Below, in pieces: positions 23,501-32,707 of a stretch of 64,000 bases of DNA. Source of the stretch: Tsuneonella suprasediminis (GTDB lineage: Bacteria > Pseudomonadota > Alphaproteobacteria > Sphingomonadales > Sphingomonadaceae); assembly GCF_003605755.1 (NCBI RefSeq), contig NZ_RAHJ01000008.1, positions 1 through 64,000 on the forward strand, given 5' to 3'. The notes under the pieces were generated by a model. The model made no database searches. It was not told the DNA's origin and worked only from the letters and a program-made list of their open reading frames with translations. Position 1 is the stretch's first letter. The number at the start of each line of letters is the position of its first letter. The position numbers were made by a program, and so were the translations under genes.

Positions 23501-23995
23501 ATGAGCCAGACCGCAACCAGAACCAGCACTTACACCACGGCCGATATCGAGAAGGTCGTCACCCGTGTGCGCTCCGACCTGATGATGATCGGTGACAGTA
23601 CGGGCGCATGGCCCCCCGAAAAGGCGCGCCAATATGCGCACGACATCGAACTGCTCGCCAAGGAAGGCTATCTCAAATCCGTCGATGTTACCCTCTTCAG
23701 CGGCGACGCCGAAATCTGCGCCACGCGCTTCGAGGTCAATACCGACGCATCAAGCTGGACGTCGAGCCGCCCCGGCGGGGTTTTGTGGCCCCGTATCGCC
23801 AATTCCTACCTTCGCATCATCCTCTCCTATACGAGTGACTACGACGACGAAGCGCGGGCCAGAATGAAATCCAAGCTCGACATCAACTGGGTTAAGTCGA
23901 CAGACGATACCAGCCACTGGATGCTGACCAACAAGGGTGGGCGAGACTATGCCAGCAACAGCTATGGCGTGCAGCGCAAGGACTGGGCCGCATGA
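23501..23995 (+). CDS. cap7: CBASS HORMA-domain sensor (Cap7-like)
   Basis: A 164-residue bacterial HORMA protein. The start TTADIEKVVTRVRSDLMMIGDSTGAW and the strand-rich middle fit HORMA proteins of type III CBASS, which bind a target peptide in a closed form and then activate the CD-NTase. It begins 4 bases after the CD-NTase stop and overlaps the TRIP13 gene by 4 bases. The identification rests partly on this gene order, as HORMA sequences diverge strongly. Confidence 0.82.
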   Translation: MSQTATRTSTYTTADIEKVVTRVRSDLMMIGDSTGAWPPEKARQYAHDIELLAKEGYLKSVDVTLFSGDAEICATRFEVNTDASSWTSSRPGGVLWPRIANSYLRIILSYTSDYDDEARARMKSKLDINWVKSTDDTSHWMLTNKGGRDYASNSYGVQRKDWAA

Positions 23996-24888
23996 GCGAA
24001 CCAAGTCCCTTCGAGAACGAGACGGCGCTCCCCGACGAACTGCTGTTCGCGCGGGAGAAGACCCTGTTGGGCTTCAAGCCCCGCTTCGATAAAATTCATG
24101 ACCAGCTGCGCCTGTTGCTCAACAGCGGCGAACTGCAGGCGTGGAACAAGAAGCATCACAAGGGCAAGCTTGCGGTGGCCGAGCTTGTCGCCGAACAATA
24201 TCCGCTGGTGATATTTCATGGCGATATCGGCACCGGCAAGACCGCTATGGCTGAATGTATCGCCAATCGCCTTGTTGCCGAATCCCGCAGCGAGGATTCG
24301 ATCCTTTTCAAGCTCAGCAACCGCGTTCGTGGCGGCGGCCTCGTCGGTGAAATGGGCACGCTCTTGGCCGATGCCTTCCACAAGGTCGCGCAATCGGCTG
24401 GCAAACATCGCCGCGCCATTCTGATCATCGACGAGGGCGACAGTCTTGGTGCCTCCCGCGCGCAGGATCACAGCCACCATGAAGACAAGGTGGCGGTCAA
24501 CACGCTCATCCAAGGCGTTGATCGTCTGCGCGACTATGGCGGCCGCGTCGTTGTCTTCCTCTGCACCAACCGCCTCTCGGTCCTCGACCCGGCCCTGCAC
24601 CGCCGCGCGGCGATCATCGAGGAATTCCGTCGACCGGACGCAGAGCAGCGCAAGGCGCTGTTCGAAATGGACCTCGGCGCACTTGAACTTGACGCGATAC
24701 AACTTGAGGCACTTGTCAAGGCGACGGGCGAGCAGAACGATAACCCCGCCTGGACCTATTCGGACATTCGCACCCGTCTCTATCCCCGCGCCTTGTCCAT
24801 GGCCTTTCCGGCGCAGGCGTTGAACTACGATCACCTGATCGAGGCAGCGCAGACCCTCAAGGCCTCGCCGGTTATGGAGGATCGGTGA
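23992..24888 (+). CDS. cap6: CBASS TRIP13-like AAA+ ATPase (Cap6-like)
   Basis: A 298-residue AAA+ remodeller that opens HORMA and switches off CD-NTase activation. Walker A GDIGTGKT is at 77-84, Walker B ILIIDEGD at 143-150, sensor 1 FLCTNR at 189-194 and the arginine-finger region ALHRRA near 201-206. The length matches bacterial TRIP13 homologues. Its 5' end overlaps the HORMA gene and its stop overlaps the effector start, showing strong translational coupling. Confidence 0.92.
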   Translation: MSEPSPFENETALPDELLFAREKTLLGFKPRFDKIHDQLRLLLNSGELQAWNKKHHKGKLAVAELVAEQYPLVIFHGDIGTGKTAMAECIANRLVAESRSEDSILFKLSNRVRGGGLVGEMGTLLADAFHKVAQSAGKHRRAILIIDEGDSLGASRAQDHSHHEDKVAVNTLIQGVDRLRDYGGRVVVFLCTNRLSVLDPALHRRAAIIEEFRRPDAEQRKALFEMDLGALELDAIQLEALVKATGEQNDNPAWTYSDIRTRLYPRALSMAFPAQALNYDHLIEAAQTLKASPVMEDR

Positions 24889-26051
24889 TGGCTCGCTTGC
24901 CGCTCGCCGGACGTCGCATCCACATTGCAGGCAGCATCAGCCCCGATCCGAAGATCGCAACCAAGGTCGATGTCGAAGCCGCGCGGCAGCTGGTCGAAGG
25001 CCTTGTCAGGACGCTGATCAAGCGCGGTGCCAACTTTCTCATTCCGATAGACGTCGACAAGCGCCGCGATGCCGACGCCATGCCCATCTGTTTCGACTGG
25101 CTAGTCTGGCAGACGCTACATGCCAATCTCGTTCGGCGCCCCGGCGACATTGCCGGCCCGCTCGCCATCGCTGTCCAGCACTACAAGACCGAAGACCAGA
25201 TCCCCGAGGATCAGGCGGAGCTATGGGATCGGTTGCGCGATAGCCCGCTGGTCGAGATCGAAAACGCCGCGCAATGGAACATGAACAGCAAGCGGATGGA
25301 AATCCAGGCGCGATCAGGCGATATCTTGATTACGCTCGGTGGCGGTGAAGGAGTGCTCTATCTCGCCAATCTCTATCATGCCGCGGGCAAGCCAGTGATA
25401 CCGCTCGATCTGCCTCTCACCACAGACCATGAAGGGGCACGCCAGCTCTATCGGTTCGGGCTGCAGCCCGCTCAAGCCGAACGTCTGTTCCGCACAAATG
25501 ACGACCAAAATTCGCATGCCTGGCTCAATCGCATCCGCTTCCCGGCACGGCAGAAAGTCGACGAGCGAGTTAATCAGCTCATCGAACTGCTCGAAGCATT
25601 GGAGCCACCGCGGGCCTTCGCTGTCCGGCTGCTCAATGACAAGCACCCGGACTATCGCCCGGTCGAAGACCATTTTGAGACCGTCGTTCGCCCGATCATC
25701 GAGGGCGAATTGGGCTATCGTCTTGTCGTGATCGATGGCGAACAGGCCTTCGACTATCCTCGCGTCGACCAGGAGATTTTCGAAAAGCTTCATCGTAGCA
25801 GAGTGGTACTGGCCGACATCACCGGCGGGCGCCCCAATTGCTTTCTTGAACTCGGCTATGCTTTCGGGCGCGCGCTACCGACGATGGTGATGGGACGTGC
25901 TGGCACGGACTTGCCTTTCGACATTACGACCTTTTCTGGCCTCCTTTGGGATGACAGTTTATCGCTGAAGGAGCGTCGGGATGCGTTTCGAACTCACTGG
26001 CAGGCGATCCGCAATCGTCCGCCCCTGGTCTCCCCGGAGCCTTTGATCTGA
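24888..26051 (+). CDS. probable CBASS effector: SLOG-like domain plus nucleoside-deoxyribosyltransferase/TIR-like domain
   Basis: A 387-residue soluble protein in the effector slot of the operon. Residues 9-175 resemble a SLOG/LOG Rossmann fold: HIAGSIS at 12-18 and the glycine-rich loop ILITLGGGEGVLYLA at 146-160. Residues about 243-375 resemble nucleoside 2-deoxyribosyltransferase/TIR-like domains: ADITGGRPNCFLELGYAFG at 309-327, then PTMVMG and DLPFDI. By analogy the SLOG part would bind the cyclic nucleotide and the second domain would cleave NAD or nucleotides. It is not NucC, Cap4 or a membrane effector. The ATG at 24888 is chosen over the GTG at 24885 because GGAGG lies 7 bases before it. 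Confidence 0.8.
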   Translation: MARLPLAGRRIHIAGSISPDPKIATKVDVEAARQLVEGLVRTLIKRGANFLIPIDVDKRRDADAMPICFDWLVWQTLHANLVRRPGDIAGPLAIAVQHYKTEDQIPEDQAELWDRLRDSPLVEIENAAQWNMNSKRMEIQARSGDILITLGGGEGVLYLANLYHAAGKPVIPLDLPLTTDHEGARQLYRFGLQPAQAERLFRTNDDQNSHAWLNRIRFPARQKVDERVNQLIELLEALEPPRAFAVRLLNDKHPDYRPVEDHFETVVRPIIEGELGYRLVVIDGEQAFDYPRVDQEIFEKLHRSRVVLADITGGRPNCFLELGYAFGRALPTMVMGRAGTDLPFDITTFSGLLWDDSLSLKERRDAFRTHWQAIRNRPPLVSPEPLI

Positions 26052-26593
26052 TGACTGTGTTCGAGGAGATATTCATCTCGGTCGATGTTGAGACATCGGG
26101 GCCGATCCCCGGTGAATTCAGTCTACTGTCGATTGGTGCATGCGCCGTCGATAGACCCGATCAGCGTTTCGAATGCCTACTGAAGCCGATCACAGACCGG
26201 GCCGATCCCAAGGCGCTTGAGGTCAGTGGCTTGTCGCTGGAGATCCTGCAACACACCGGGCTCGAACCCGTCCAAGCTATGGAGCGCTTCGAGATCTGGG
26301 TTGGCCAGATGGTCGGAGAGACTGGCACCCCCGTATTTGTCGGCTTCAACGCGCCCTTCGACTGGTCCTTCGTGAACTACTATTTTCACCGTTTTCTTCG
26401 CCGAAATCCGTTCGGCTTCACCGCTCTCGACATCAAGGCCTACTACATGGGATCTGCCGGAACGAGCTGGGAGGCGACGCGCTCAAGCAAGATGCGCAAG
26501 CAGTTGGGTGCAGCCCTGGAAGGCGATCACGATCCGCTCAACGATGCACTCGCACAGGCGGAACTCTTCCGTTTGGCGCGCACGAAGAGGTGA
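26051..26593 (+). CDS. cap18: DEDDh 3'-5' exonuclease of the CBASS operon (Cap18-like)
   Basis: A 180-residue DnaQ-fold exonuclease with all catalytic residues: D12 and E14 (VDVETSG), D104 (NAPFDW), H160 and D165 (HDPLNDA). The start overlaps the effector stop (TGATG), so it belongs to the operon. Exonucleases named Cap18 accompany some HORMA/TRIP13 CBASS loci; they may degrade phage DNA or tune the signal, but their role is unsettled. A 106-base gap follows before the next system. Confidence 0.85.
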   Translation: MTVFEEIFISVDVETSGPIPGEFSLLSIGACAVDRPDQRFECLLKPITDRADPKALEVSGLSLEILQHTGLEPVQAMERFEIWVGQMVGETGTPVFVGFNAPFDWSFVNYYFHRFLRRNPFGFTALDIKAYYMGSAGTSWEATRSSKMRKQLGAALEGDHDPLNDALAQAELFRLARTKR

Positions 26594-26699
26594 CACAACC
26601 AGATGTCATTGCGGGTGATACGAACGTGCGTGGTCAGGAGTAACTCTGCGAACAGAAAATCAGCGTGACCTCTCATCCGCAAAATGGCAGGCAGTAAGG

Positions 26700-29228
26700 A
26701 TGTCGATTGTCTGGAAAATCATCCGCATTATCGCGCTTTACGTCGTCTCTTTCTTTGTTTGCGTAATAATCGCGGCAATTGCATTGGACAGTCTACCCGA
26801 TGCGCTTGAAGCATTGTTTGCACTCCTCGCGCCGATTGCTTTCATCTGGTGGTACGAAAAGCGTCGCGCAACCAAAATCTCAGAGCGGGAGGTACTCGCA
26901 AATAGCCCTGTCCCGCTGGGGAGAGAAGACGAACAACTGAGCCAACCCGGAGCATACCAGCCGCGACAGAATAATGCCGAGCTTATCCGGGCCGGGCAGC
27001 AAGCGAGAGCCGAACTTGAAGCGGCGGCGGAGCGAAGGACCGCTGAAAAGCAGACCCGGCAAAGCCAAGCGAACCAATTTCTAAATCAGCATTCGAAGCC
27101 CAAAAAGCCGAAGGAAAAGCCACTGGCAAGGTCGCAAGGTTGGGTGCGCAAAGGGCAAGCCGTCACCATTGCAGATCGCACCATCGATGGGATGGTTTAC
27201 GTCGGCACCCCTCCACGGATTGGCTCCTCATACTATGGTGAGAGTTGTCGAGCGTATATCGATCCATCGTTATCCGTCGCGCGGTCCGGGTCGGACAAGA
27301 ATGGCGATAACATGTCATATTGGCCGGGGTACTCGAGCATTCCTGCCGTGTGCAGGGCCACCTATCTCGACTGGCTGGCTGGTGGTCGCCAAGATGGGAC
27401 GATCAATCCCGGCTACATGTTTCTGTTCTTCTATGGTCTGGAGCGCAGATTTCTGGTCGATCAACCACCCGACGACGAGAAGCAGGAAATAGTTGCAGAG
27501 GTTGAACGGCTGAAAGTTCTTTTCGCCGATAACTACTCCGCCCAAAGGTATCTCGGTGAGTTCCTCGACATCGCGCGTATCATGGCGATGGGCGGCATCT
27601 CCTTAGACGATGCGACACTCAAGCAGGCGATCCTTGAGAACCGTAGCTGGGACTTGCCATTTTCGCTGAAGTTCGCGCTCGGCGGCATGATCGCCGAAGG
27701 CAAAGCCTTCGATGCCGAATGGCTGCATCTCTGGCTGCATTGCCACCCAGAGCGACGCCTTCGCACTCCAGCCGAGCGTTGCGGTGACGAATTCAAGGCA
27801 CTTTTCAAATTGAAGTTCGACGCGCTTTATCCTGATGGCTTGAAAGTTCGAACGCCTCGCAAGCTTCTGAAAATGGACTATCGTGCTGCATCCAGCGAGT
27901 TCAATTGCTCGGTCAATCTCACGGCGGGAGATGGCGGAGATGTGGCGATCCCCGACGTTACTGATTTGCGGTCGCCAGTGCAGAAGGCGCAGAAAATCGC
28001 AGATGAGGCTATGGATGAACTCGACAAGTTCAGCCGGTATCTTGGACGAAATCCAGATGGCCGTGGGAGCATTGAAGCACAGGCGCTGCTACCTGCTGAG
28101 CTTTGGGGTCTGTTCCCGTCAGAAGAGTTGGAAGAACTCAAGGACTGGGCGCGCGAACAAGTAGCCGCAGGCGGGTTGGTCCCAGCACTTGATGTGATCT
28201 CGCGCCTGGAAGGAGAAACGCGGGAGAAGCTCGGCAAGCGGAACTTGACTGGCGCAGCAGATGCACTCGCCCGGATCGGCTTCGGCATGGCTCCCGACCC
28301 AAGATTTTCACTGCGTGGACCGAAGATCGACGAACCCGTTGTGATCTTCGAACTCGGCGAGCCGGTCGAACAGCTTGAAGACGTCTCCCCGGCCTATCGA
28401 ACCGAATTGTTCGAACTAGCGCTGGCGACCTTCGTGGCACATGCCGATAGTAAGATCGTGGAAGCAGAGCGCCGAGCCCTCCGCAACAAGGTCGAGGCAA
28501 CTAAAGGGCTGACAGAGCTAGAACGAAAGCGACTTCACGCCAACCTCGAATGGTATCTCGATGTTCCGCCGGACATGTCATGGCTGCGCAGTAAGCTGAA
28601 AGATGCAGATGCAGAGCATCATCTCGCTTTGCGCGCGGCAGTTGTCGCGATTGCCCATGCTGATGGCGTTATTCAGTCCGATGAAGTCGCCAGTATTGAG
28701 AAAATTTACAAGGCATTAGGAATCGATGCTGGCCTCGTCTACGCTGACCTTCATGCCGGAGACGTTGCCGATGGCCCTGTCCGGGTCAAGGCCGCCGAAG
28801 CGGAGGTCCCCGGCGAACAAATCCCCGATGAACCAAAGGCAAAGGCGGCCTCCCTCGATGCGGCGCGTATTGCCGCTATTCGAAATGACACCGAGCGCGT
28901 TTCAAGCGTACTGGGCGAGATTTTTTCGACCGACGAAGACGTGAGCGACGAGGCCACCGCAGCACATGCTTTTCCATCATCAATGGCTGGCCTCGATCCC
29001 AAGCACGCGATGCTTGTGGAGCAGATAATCCAGCGCGAACACTGGACTGACGAAGAGTTTGACGAGATCGCCGGTAAGCAAGGGCTCATGCCCTCTGGCG
29101 CGCTTGAGGTAGTCAATGAGTGGGCTTTCGATAAGTTCGATGAAGCATTGCTCGATGAATATGACGGATATGACGTATCGCCGGACATAGCTGATACGTT
29201 GAGAGCCGAGATGGCGAAGGGGGATTAA
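26700..29228 (+). CDS. sngA: Shango SngA-like TerB-domain protein with N-terminal membrane anchor
   Basis: An 842-residue protein. Two hydrophobic helices lie within residues 5-55 (IIRIIALYVVSFFVCVIIAA and ALFALLAPIAFIWW), then a charged coiled stretch, a TerB-N region (YWPGYSSIPAVCRATYLDWLAGGR near 205-230), a TerB helical domain at about 565-680 (ATFVAHADSKIVEAERRAL) and a TerB-C-like end. TerB proteins bind metal at membranes. Followed by a BrxD-like ATPase and an Lhr-like helicase, this is the gene order of the Shango phage-defence system. The ribosome site is poor (TAAGG touches the ATG). The base composition is visibly less GC-rich than the transfer genes. Confidence 0.85.
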   Translation: MSIVWKIIRIIALYVVSFFVCVIIAAIALDSLPDALEALFALLAPIAFIWWYEKRRATKISEREVLANSPVPLGREDEQLSQPGAYQPRQNNAELIRAGQQARAELEAAAERRTAEKQTRQSQANQFLNQHSKPKKPKEKPLARSQGWVRKGQAVTIADRTIDGMVYVGTPPRIGSSYYGESCRAYIDPSLSVARSGSDKNGDNMSYWPGYSSIPAVCRATYLDWLAGGRQDGTINPGYMFLFFYGLERRFLVDQPPDDEKQEIVAEVERLKVLFADNYSAQRYLGEFLDIARIMAMGGISLDDATLKQAILENRSWDLPFSLKFALGGMIAEGKAFDAEWLHLWLHCHPERRLRTPAERCGDEFKALFKLKFDALYPDGLKVRTPRKLLKMDYRAASSEFNCSVNLTAGDGGDVAIPDVTDLRSPVQKAQKIADEAMDELDKFSRYLGRNPDGRGSIEAQALLPAELWGLFPSEELEELKDWAREQVAAGGLVPALDVISRLEGETREKLGKRNLTGAADALARIGFGMAPDPRFSLRGPKIDEPVVIFELGEPVEQLEDVSPAYRTELFELALATFVAHADSKIVEAERRALRNKVEATKGLTELERKRLHANLEWYLDVPPDMSWLRSKLKDADAEHHLALRAAVVAIAHADGVIQSDEVASIEKIYKALGIDAGLVYADLHAGDVADGPVRVKAAEAEVPGEQIPDEPKAKAASLDAARIAAIRNDTERVSSVLGEIFSTDEDVSDEATAAHAFPSSMAGLDPKHAMLVEQIIQREHWTDEEFDEIAGKQGLMPSGALEVVNEWAFDKFDEALLDEYDGYDVSPDIADTLRAEMAKGD

Positions 29229-29231
29229 TTC

Positions 29232-30536
29232 ATGTCGAGACTGAAGCCGCGCGAACGCGACGCTATTGTTCAGGCGCTACGCGCGGGTGTTGTTCCCAAA
29301 TTGGGGCTTCGGCACATCCAAGTCGGACGAGCGCGTGAGATCGAAGAACTCGTCAAGGACATGGACCGGATCGCCGATGGCGGTTCAGCCATTCGTTTCA
29401 TCATCGGCGAGTATGGCTCCGGCAAGACCTTCTTCATGAACCTGATCCGGCTTGTGGCGCTCGAAAAGGGATTGGTCGTCATGTTTGCCGACCTTGCTCC
29501 GGATCGACGCATCCATGCGACTGGCGGGCAAGCACGGGGCCTCTACGCGGAGATGGCGCGAAATCTTGCCACCCGGACCAAGCCAGATGGTGGTGCATTG
29601 TCGAATGTTGTCGAACGCTTTGTCAGCCAGGCCCAGCACGATGCCGAGGCGCAAGAACAATCGACAGATGACATCATTCGCCAGCGCCTTGCCCATTTCG
29701 AGGAGCTGACAGGAGGCTTCGACTTCGCGCAGGTGATCCGCCGGTATTGGGAGGGACATGAAACCGGCGATGAAGAACTGAAATCGGCAGCAATTCGATG
29801 GCTGCGCGGCGAATTTGCGACCAAGACCGATGCTCGCAAGGCTCTCGGTGTTCGCACCATCGTCAATGACGCCAGCGTCTACGACCACCTCAAACTGATG
29901 TCGGCATTTGTCTGTGAAGCGGGCTACAAGGGCCTGCTCGTTGGCCTGGACGAGATGGTCAACCTTTACAAGCTGACTTCATCGCAAGCCCGCAATGCCA
30001 ACTATGAGCAAATCCTGCGCATCCTGAACGACGTTCTGCAAGGGAGCGCGGAGAACCTTGGGTTCCTCATGGGAGGAACGCCGGAATTCCTCATGAACAC
30101 GCGGCGCGGCCTCTACAGCTATGAGGCCCTCCAATCTCGCCTCGCAGAGAACACCTTTGCGCGTGACGGACTGGTCGATCTCTCCGGACCGGTCATTCGA
30201 CTGGCCAGCCTTACGCCCGAGGACCTTTTCGTGCTTTTGGCCAACATTCGCGCCGTCATGCAGGGCGATGAAGCAATCCTGCCAGACCACGCCTTGGAAG
30301 CGTTCATGGCACACTGCTCGGACAGGATCGGGGAAGCCTATTTCAGAACCCCCCGGAACACGGTCACGGCTTTCGTGAATCTTTTGGCGGTGCTCGAACA
30401 AAACCCCGGCGTCGAATGGTCGGACCTCATCGAAGAACTCGACGTGGCGGAGGATTCTGGTGACGACATGAGCGACGTGGATGAGAGCGTTGGCGCTGTT
30501 CCCGAGAGTGACGAGCTAGCCAGCTTCCGACTGTGA
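29232..30536 (+). CDS. sngB: Shango SngB-like, BrxD-type (DUF2791) P-loop ATPase
   Basis: A 434-residue ATPase with Walker A GEYGSGKT at 59-66 and Walker B LLVGLDEM near 234-242. The start RERDAIVQALRAGVVPKLGLRHIQVGR is the signature of the DUF2791/BrxD group, otherwise known from BREX loci with the helicase BrxHI. The C-terminus is acidic. It starts 3 bases after sngA and overlaps sngC by 4 bases. Probably loads or regulates the helicase on DNA. Confidence 0.9.
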   Translation: MSRLKPRERDAIVQALRAGVVPKLGLRHIQVGRAREIEELVKDMDRIADGGSAIRFIIGEYGSGKTFFMNLIRLVALEKGLVVMFADLAPDRRIHATGGQARGLYAEMARNLATRTKPDGGALSNVVERFVSQAQHDAEAQEQSTDDIIRQRLAHFEELTGGFDFAQVIRRYWEGHETGDEELKSAAIRWLRGEFATKTDARKALGVRTIVNDASVYDHLKLMSAFVCEAGYKGLLVGLDEMVNLYKLTSSQARNANYEQILRILNDVLQGSAENLGFLMGGTPEFLMNTRRGLYSYEALQSRLAENTFARDGLVDLSGPVIRLASLTPEDLFVLLANIRAVMQGDEAILPDHALEAFMAHCSDRIGEAYFRTPRNTVTAFVNLLAVLEQNPGVEWSDLIEELDVAEDSGDDMSDVDESVGAVPESDELASFRL

Positions 30537-32707
30537 GCACGGCGTTCGACAAGCTAGCTCGACCGATCCAGAAATGGATTCGTCAGCAAGGCTGGAAGGA
30601 ACTGCGCGATATTCAGGCGCGCGCAACGCACGTGCTTATGGACGGCAATCGCGACCTGATTGTCGCTGCCAGCACCGCCGGAGGCAAGACTGAAGCCGCA
30701 TTTCTCCCGCTACTGTCCCAGGTGCTCGATGAACCCAGTGAGAACTCCGGATTTGATGTTCTGTATGTCGCACCGCTGAAGGCGCTCATCACCGACCAAG
30801 CGCGGCGACTTGAAGACATCTGTCGCGATACAGACTTGCCTATTACACCGTGGCATGGCGACGTTTCGTCATCGGTGAAGGCTAAGGCAACCAAACGACC
30901 GAAGGGCGTGCTGCTAATCACCCCGGAGTCACTTGAAGCGCTATTCATTCGACGCGGATTGGAGATTCCGAGGCTATTTGGCGCGACGCGCGCAGTCATT
31001 CTCGATGAATTGCATTCGGTCCTCGACAGTGAGCGCGGTATCCAGATGCGTTCGCTTCTCACGCGTCTCGAAATTGCTCTCAAGAGACCTATTCGCCGGG
31101 TCGGTTTGTCGGCCACACTCGGAGATATGGAGCTGGCAAAGGCCTATCTTCGTCCTGACAGCCCTGGCGAAGTCGAGCAGGTCATTGCCGAGGGCGGATC
31201 AGCCGAATTGCAGCTCCAGCTGCGCGGCTACGTTGCTGGCGACAAGGACGACGATGGCCCTTCCGCGACGGATGCCATTGCTCAGCATCTATTCGAACAC
31301 CTGAGAGGCAGCGACAATCTTGTTTTCGGCGGAGCGCGTCAGGCAGTTGAAATCTACTCAGATCGATTGCGCGCACTTTGCGAAAAGGAACACCTGCCGC
31401 AGGAGTTTTACCCTCACCACGCCAGCCTATCGCGCGAGCATCGAGACTTCGTCGAACGCCGTCTGAAAGATGGTACTGCGCCAACGACCGCTGTCTGTAC
31501 GTCCACGTTGGAATTGGGAATCGACATTGGCGATGTGACCTCTGTCGGCCAGATCGGCGCACCGTTCAGCGTAGCTTCGCTCAGGCAAAGGCTTGGCCGA
31601 TCAGGACGGCGACCGGGAAAGCCAGCCATTCTTCGGCAATACGCCGTTGAGGCGAAGCTCACGTCTACTAGTAATTTTTCGGACCGTCTTCGCCTTGGCA
31701 TGGTGCGCGCCATTGCGATGATCGAATTGCTACTGGAAGGCTGGTGCGAACCGCCGCAACGCGAGGCACTACACCTCTCGACCCTTGTCCACCAAATTCT
31801 GTCAGTGATTGCCGAGCGTGGGGGAATTCGAGCGCAACATCTATACGGAATACTCTGCCAGAACGGACCGTTTCGTCAGGTCGATATTCAACTCTTTCTG
31901 GAGGTGTTGCGGGCGCTCGGGCATCCAGAGACGGCGCTCATCGAGCAAGCTAGTGATGGACTACTGCTGCTCGGCGCAATGGGCGAAAAATTGGTCGGGC
32001 ATTACAGCTTCTATGCCGTATTCCAGACGCCGGAGGAATACCGGCTGATTACGAGCAGCAAGGAGCTCGGAACACTTCCCATCGACAACATGATCGCGCC
32101 CGGGATGCTTCTCATTTTTTCGGGCAGGCGCTGGCTGGTGCAGGAAGTTCTCGACCGGGATCGTGTCATCATGGTTGTACCGGCGAAAGCCGGAGTGCCG
32201 CCCATCTTTGGGGGTGATCCTGGCAACATCCACGACCGGGTGATCGAGCGAATGTTCAATGTTCTGGAGGGAAAAAAGCGCCCGATCTATCTTGATGCGA
32301 CTGCGCTGGAGCTACTAGACGAGGCACGCAGCAGCTACAGCCAGATGCAATTTGACCCCGGAAGGATTGCGCAGCTCAGCGACAACGCTGCTGTCATAGC
32401 GACGAAAACGGGTTCCGTTCGGACAACAACCTTGGCACTCGCCCTTCGCGCGAACGGCTTCACCGTGCAGACACACGACGGGTTTCTCGAAGTGTTCGGG
32501 AAGGATGAAAGCCCGCAGTTGATCGACGCACTTTCGACCCTGGCAGATGGCAAAGAGGTGGACCTATTTGCGCATTCGCCGAACCTGTTGTTTGAGAAAT
32601 TCCATCCTTACTTGACCGAGGATTTGCTGCAAAAAGATGCGCTGTCAGCACGCTTGGACGCGAATAGCTTAACCGACCTTTGTCGTTCGATCAAAGGGAA
32701 CGGATAG
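30533..32707 (+). CDS. sngC: Shango SngC-like, Lhr/BrxHI-type DEAH-box helicase
   Basis: A 724-residue SF2 helicase. Motif I is ASTAGGKT at 46-53, motif II is DELH near 158, motif III SAT near 192, and motif VI QRLGRSGRR near 352. A winged-helix and Lhr-like C-terminal region follow. The start is a GTG overlapping the sngB stop. It is the closest kind of helicase to BrxHI, so the SngB-SngC pair mirrors the BrxD-BrxHI pair. Last gene of the defence island. Confidence 0.92.
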   Translation: MSTAFDKLARPIQKWIRQQGWKELRDIQARATHVLMDGNRDLIVAASTAGGKTEAAFLPLLSQVLDEPSENSGFDVLYVAPLKALITDQARRLEDICRDTDLPITPWHGDVSSSVKAKATKRPKGVLLITPESLEALFIRRGLEIPRLFGATRAVILDELHSVLDSERGIQMRSLLTRLEIALKRPIRRVGLSATLGDMELAKAYLRPDSPGEVEQVIAEGGSAELQLQLRGYVAGDKDDDGPSATDAIAQHLFEHLRGSDNLVFGGARQAVEIYSDRLRALCEKEHLPQEFYPHHASLSREHRDFVERRLKDGTAPTTAVCTSTLELGIDIGDVTSVGQIGAPFSVASLRQRLGRSGRRPGKPAILRQYAVEAKLTSTSNFSDRLRLGMVRAIAMIELLLEGWCEPPQREALHLSTLVHQILSVIAERGGIRAQHLYGILCQNGPFRQVDIQLFLEVLRALGHPETALIEQASDGLLLLGAMGEKLVGHYSFYAVFQTPEEYRLITSSKELGTLPIDNMIAPGMLLIFSGRRWLVQEVLDRDRVIMVVPAKAGVPPIFGGDPGNIHDRVIERMFNVLEGKKRPIYLDATALELLDEARSSYSQMQFDPGRIAQLSDNAAVIATKTGSVRTTTLALALRANGFTVQTHDGFLEVFGKDESPQLIDALSTLADGKEVDLFAHSPNLLFEKFHPYLTEDLLQKDALSARLDANSLTDLCRSIKGNG

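Noticed and set aside
22436-23641. Minus-strand frame of 401 codons opposite the CD-NTase
   Set aside because: The plus strand has a complete catalytic signature and a clear operon; the antisense frame has none.
26700-29228. Tellurite resistance as the role of the TerB protein
   Set aside because: No other ter genes are present, while the next two genes match the Shango order.
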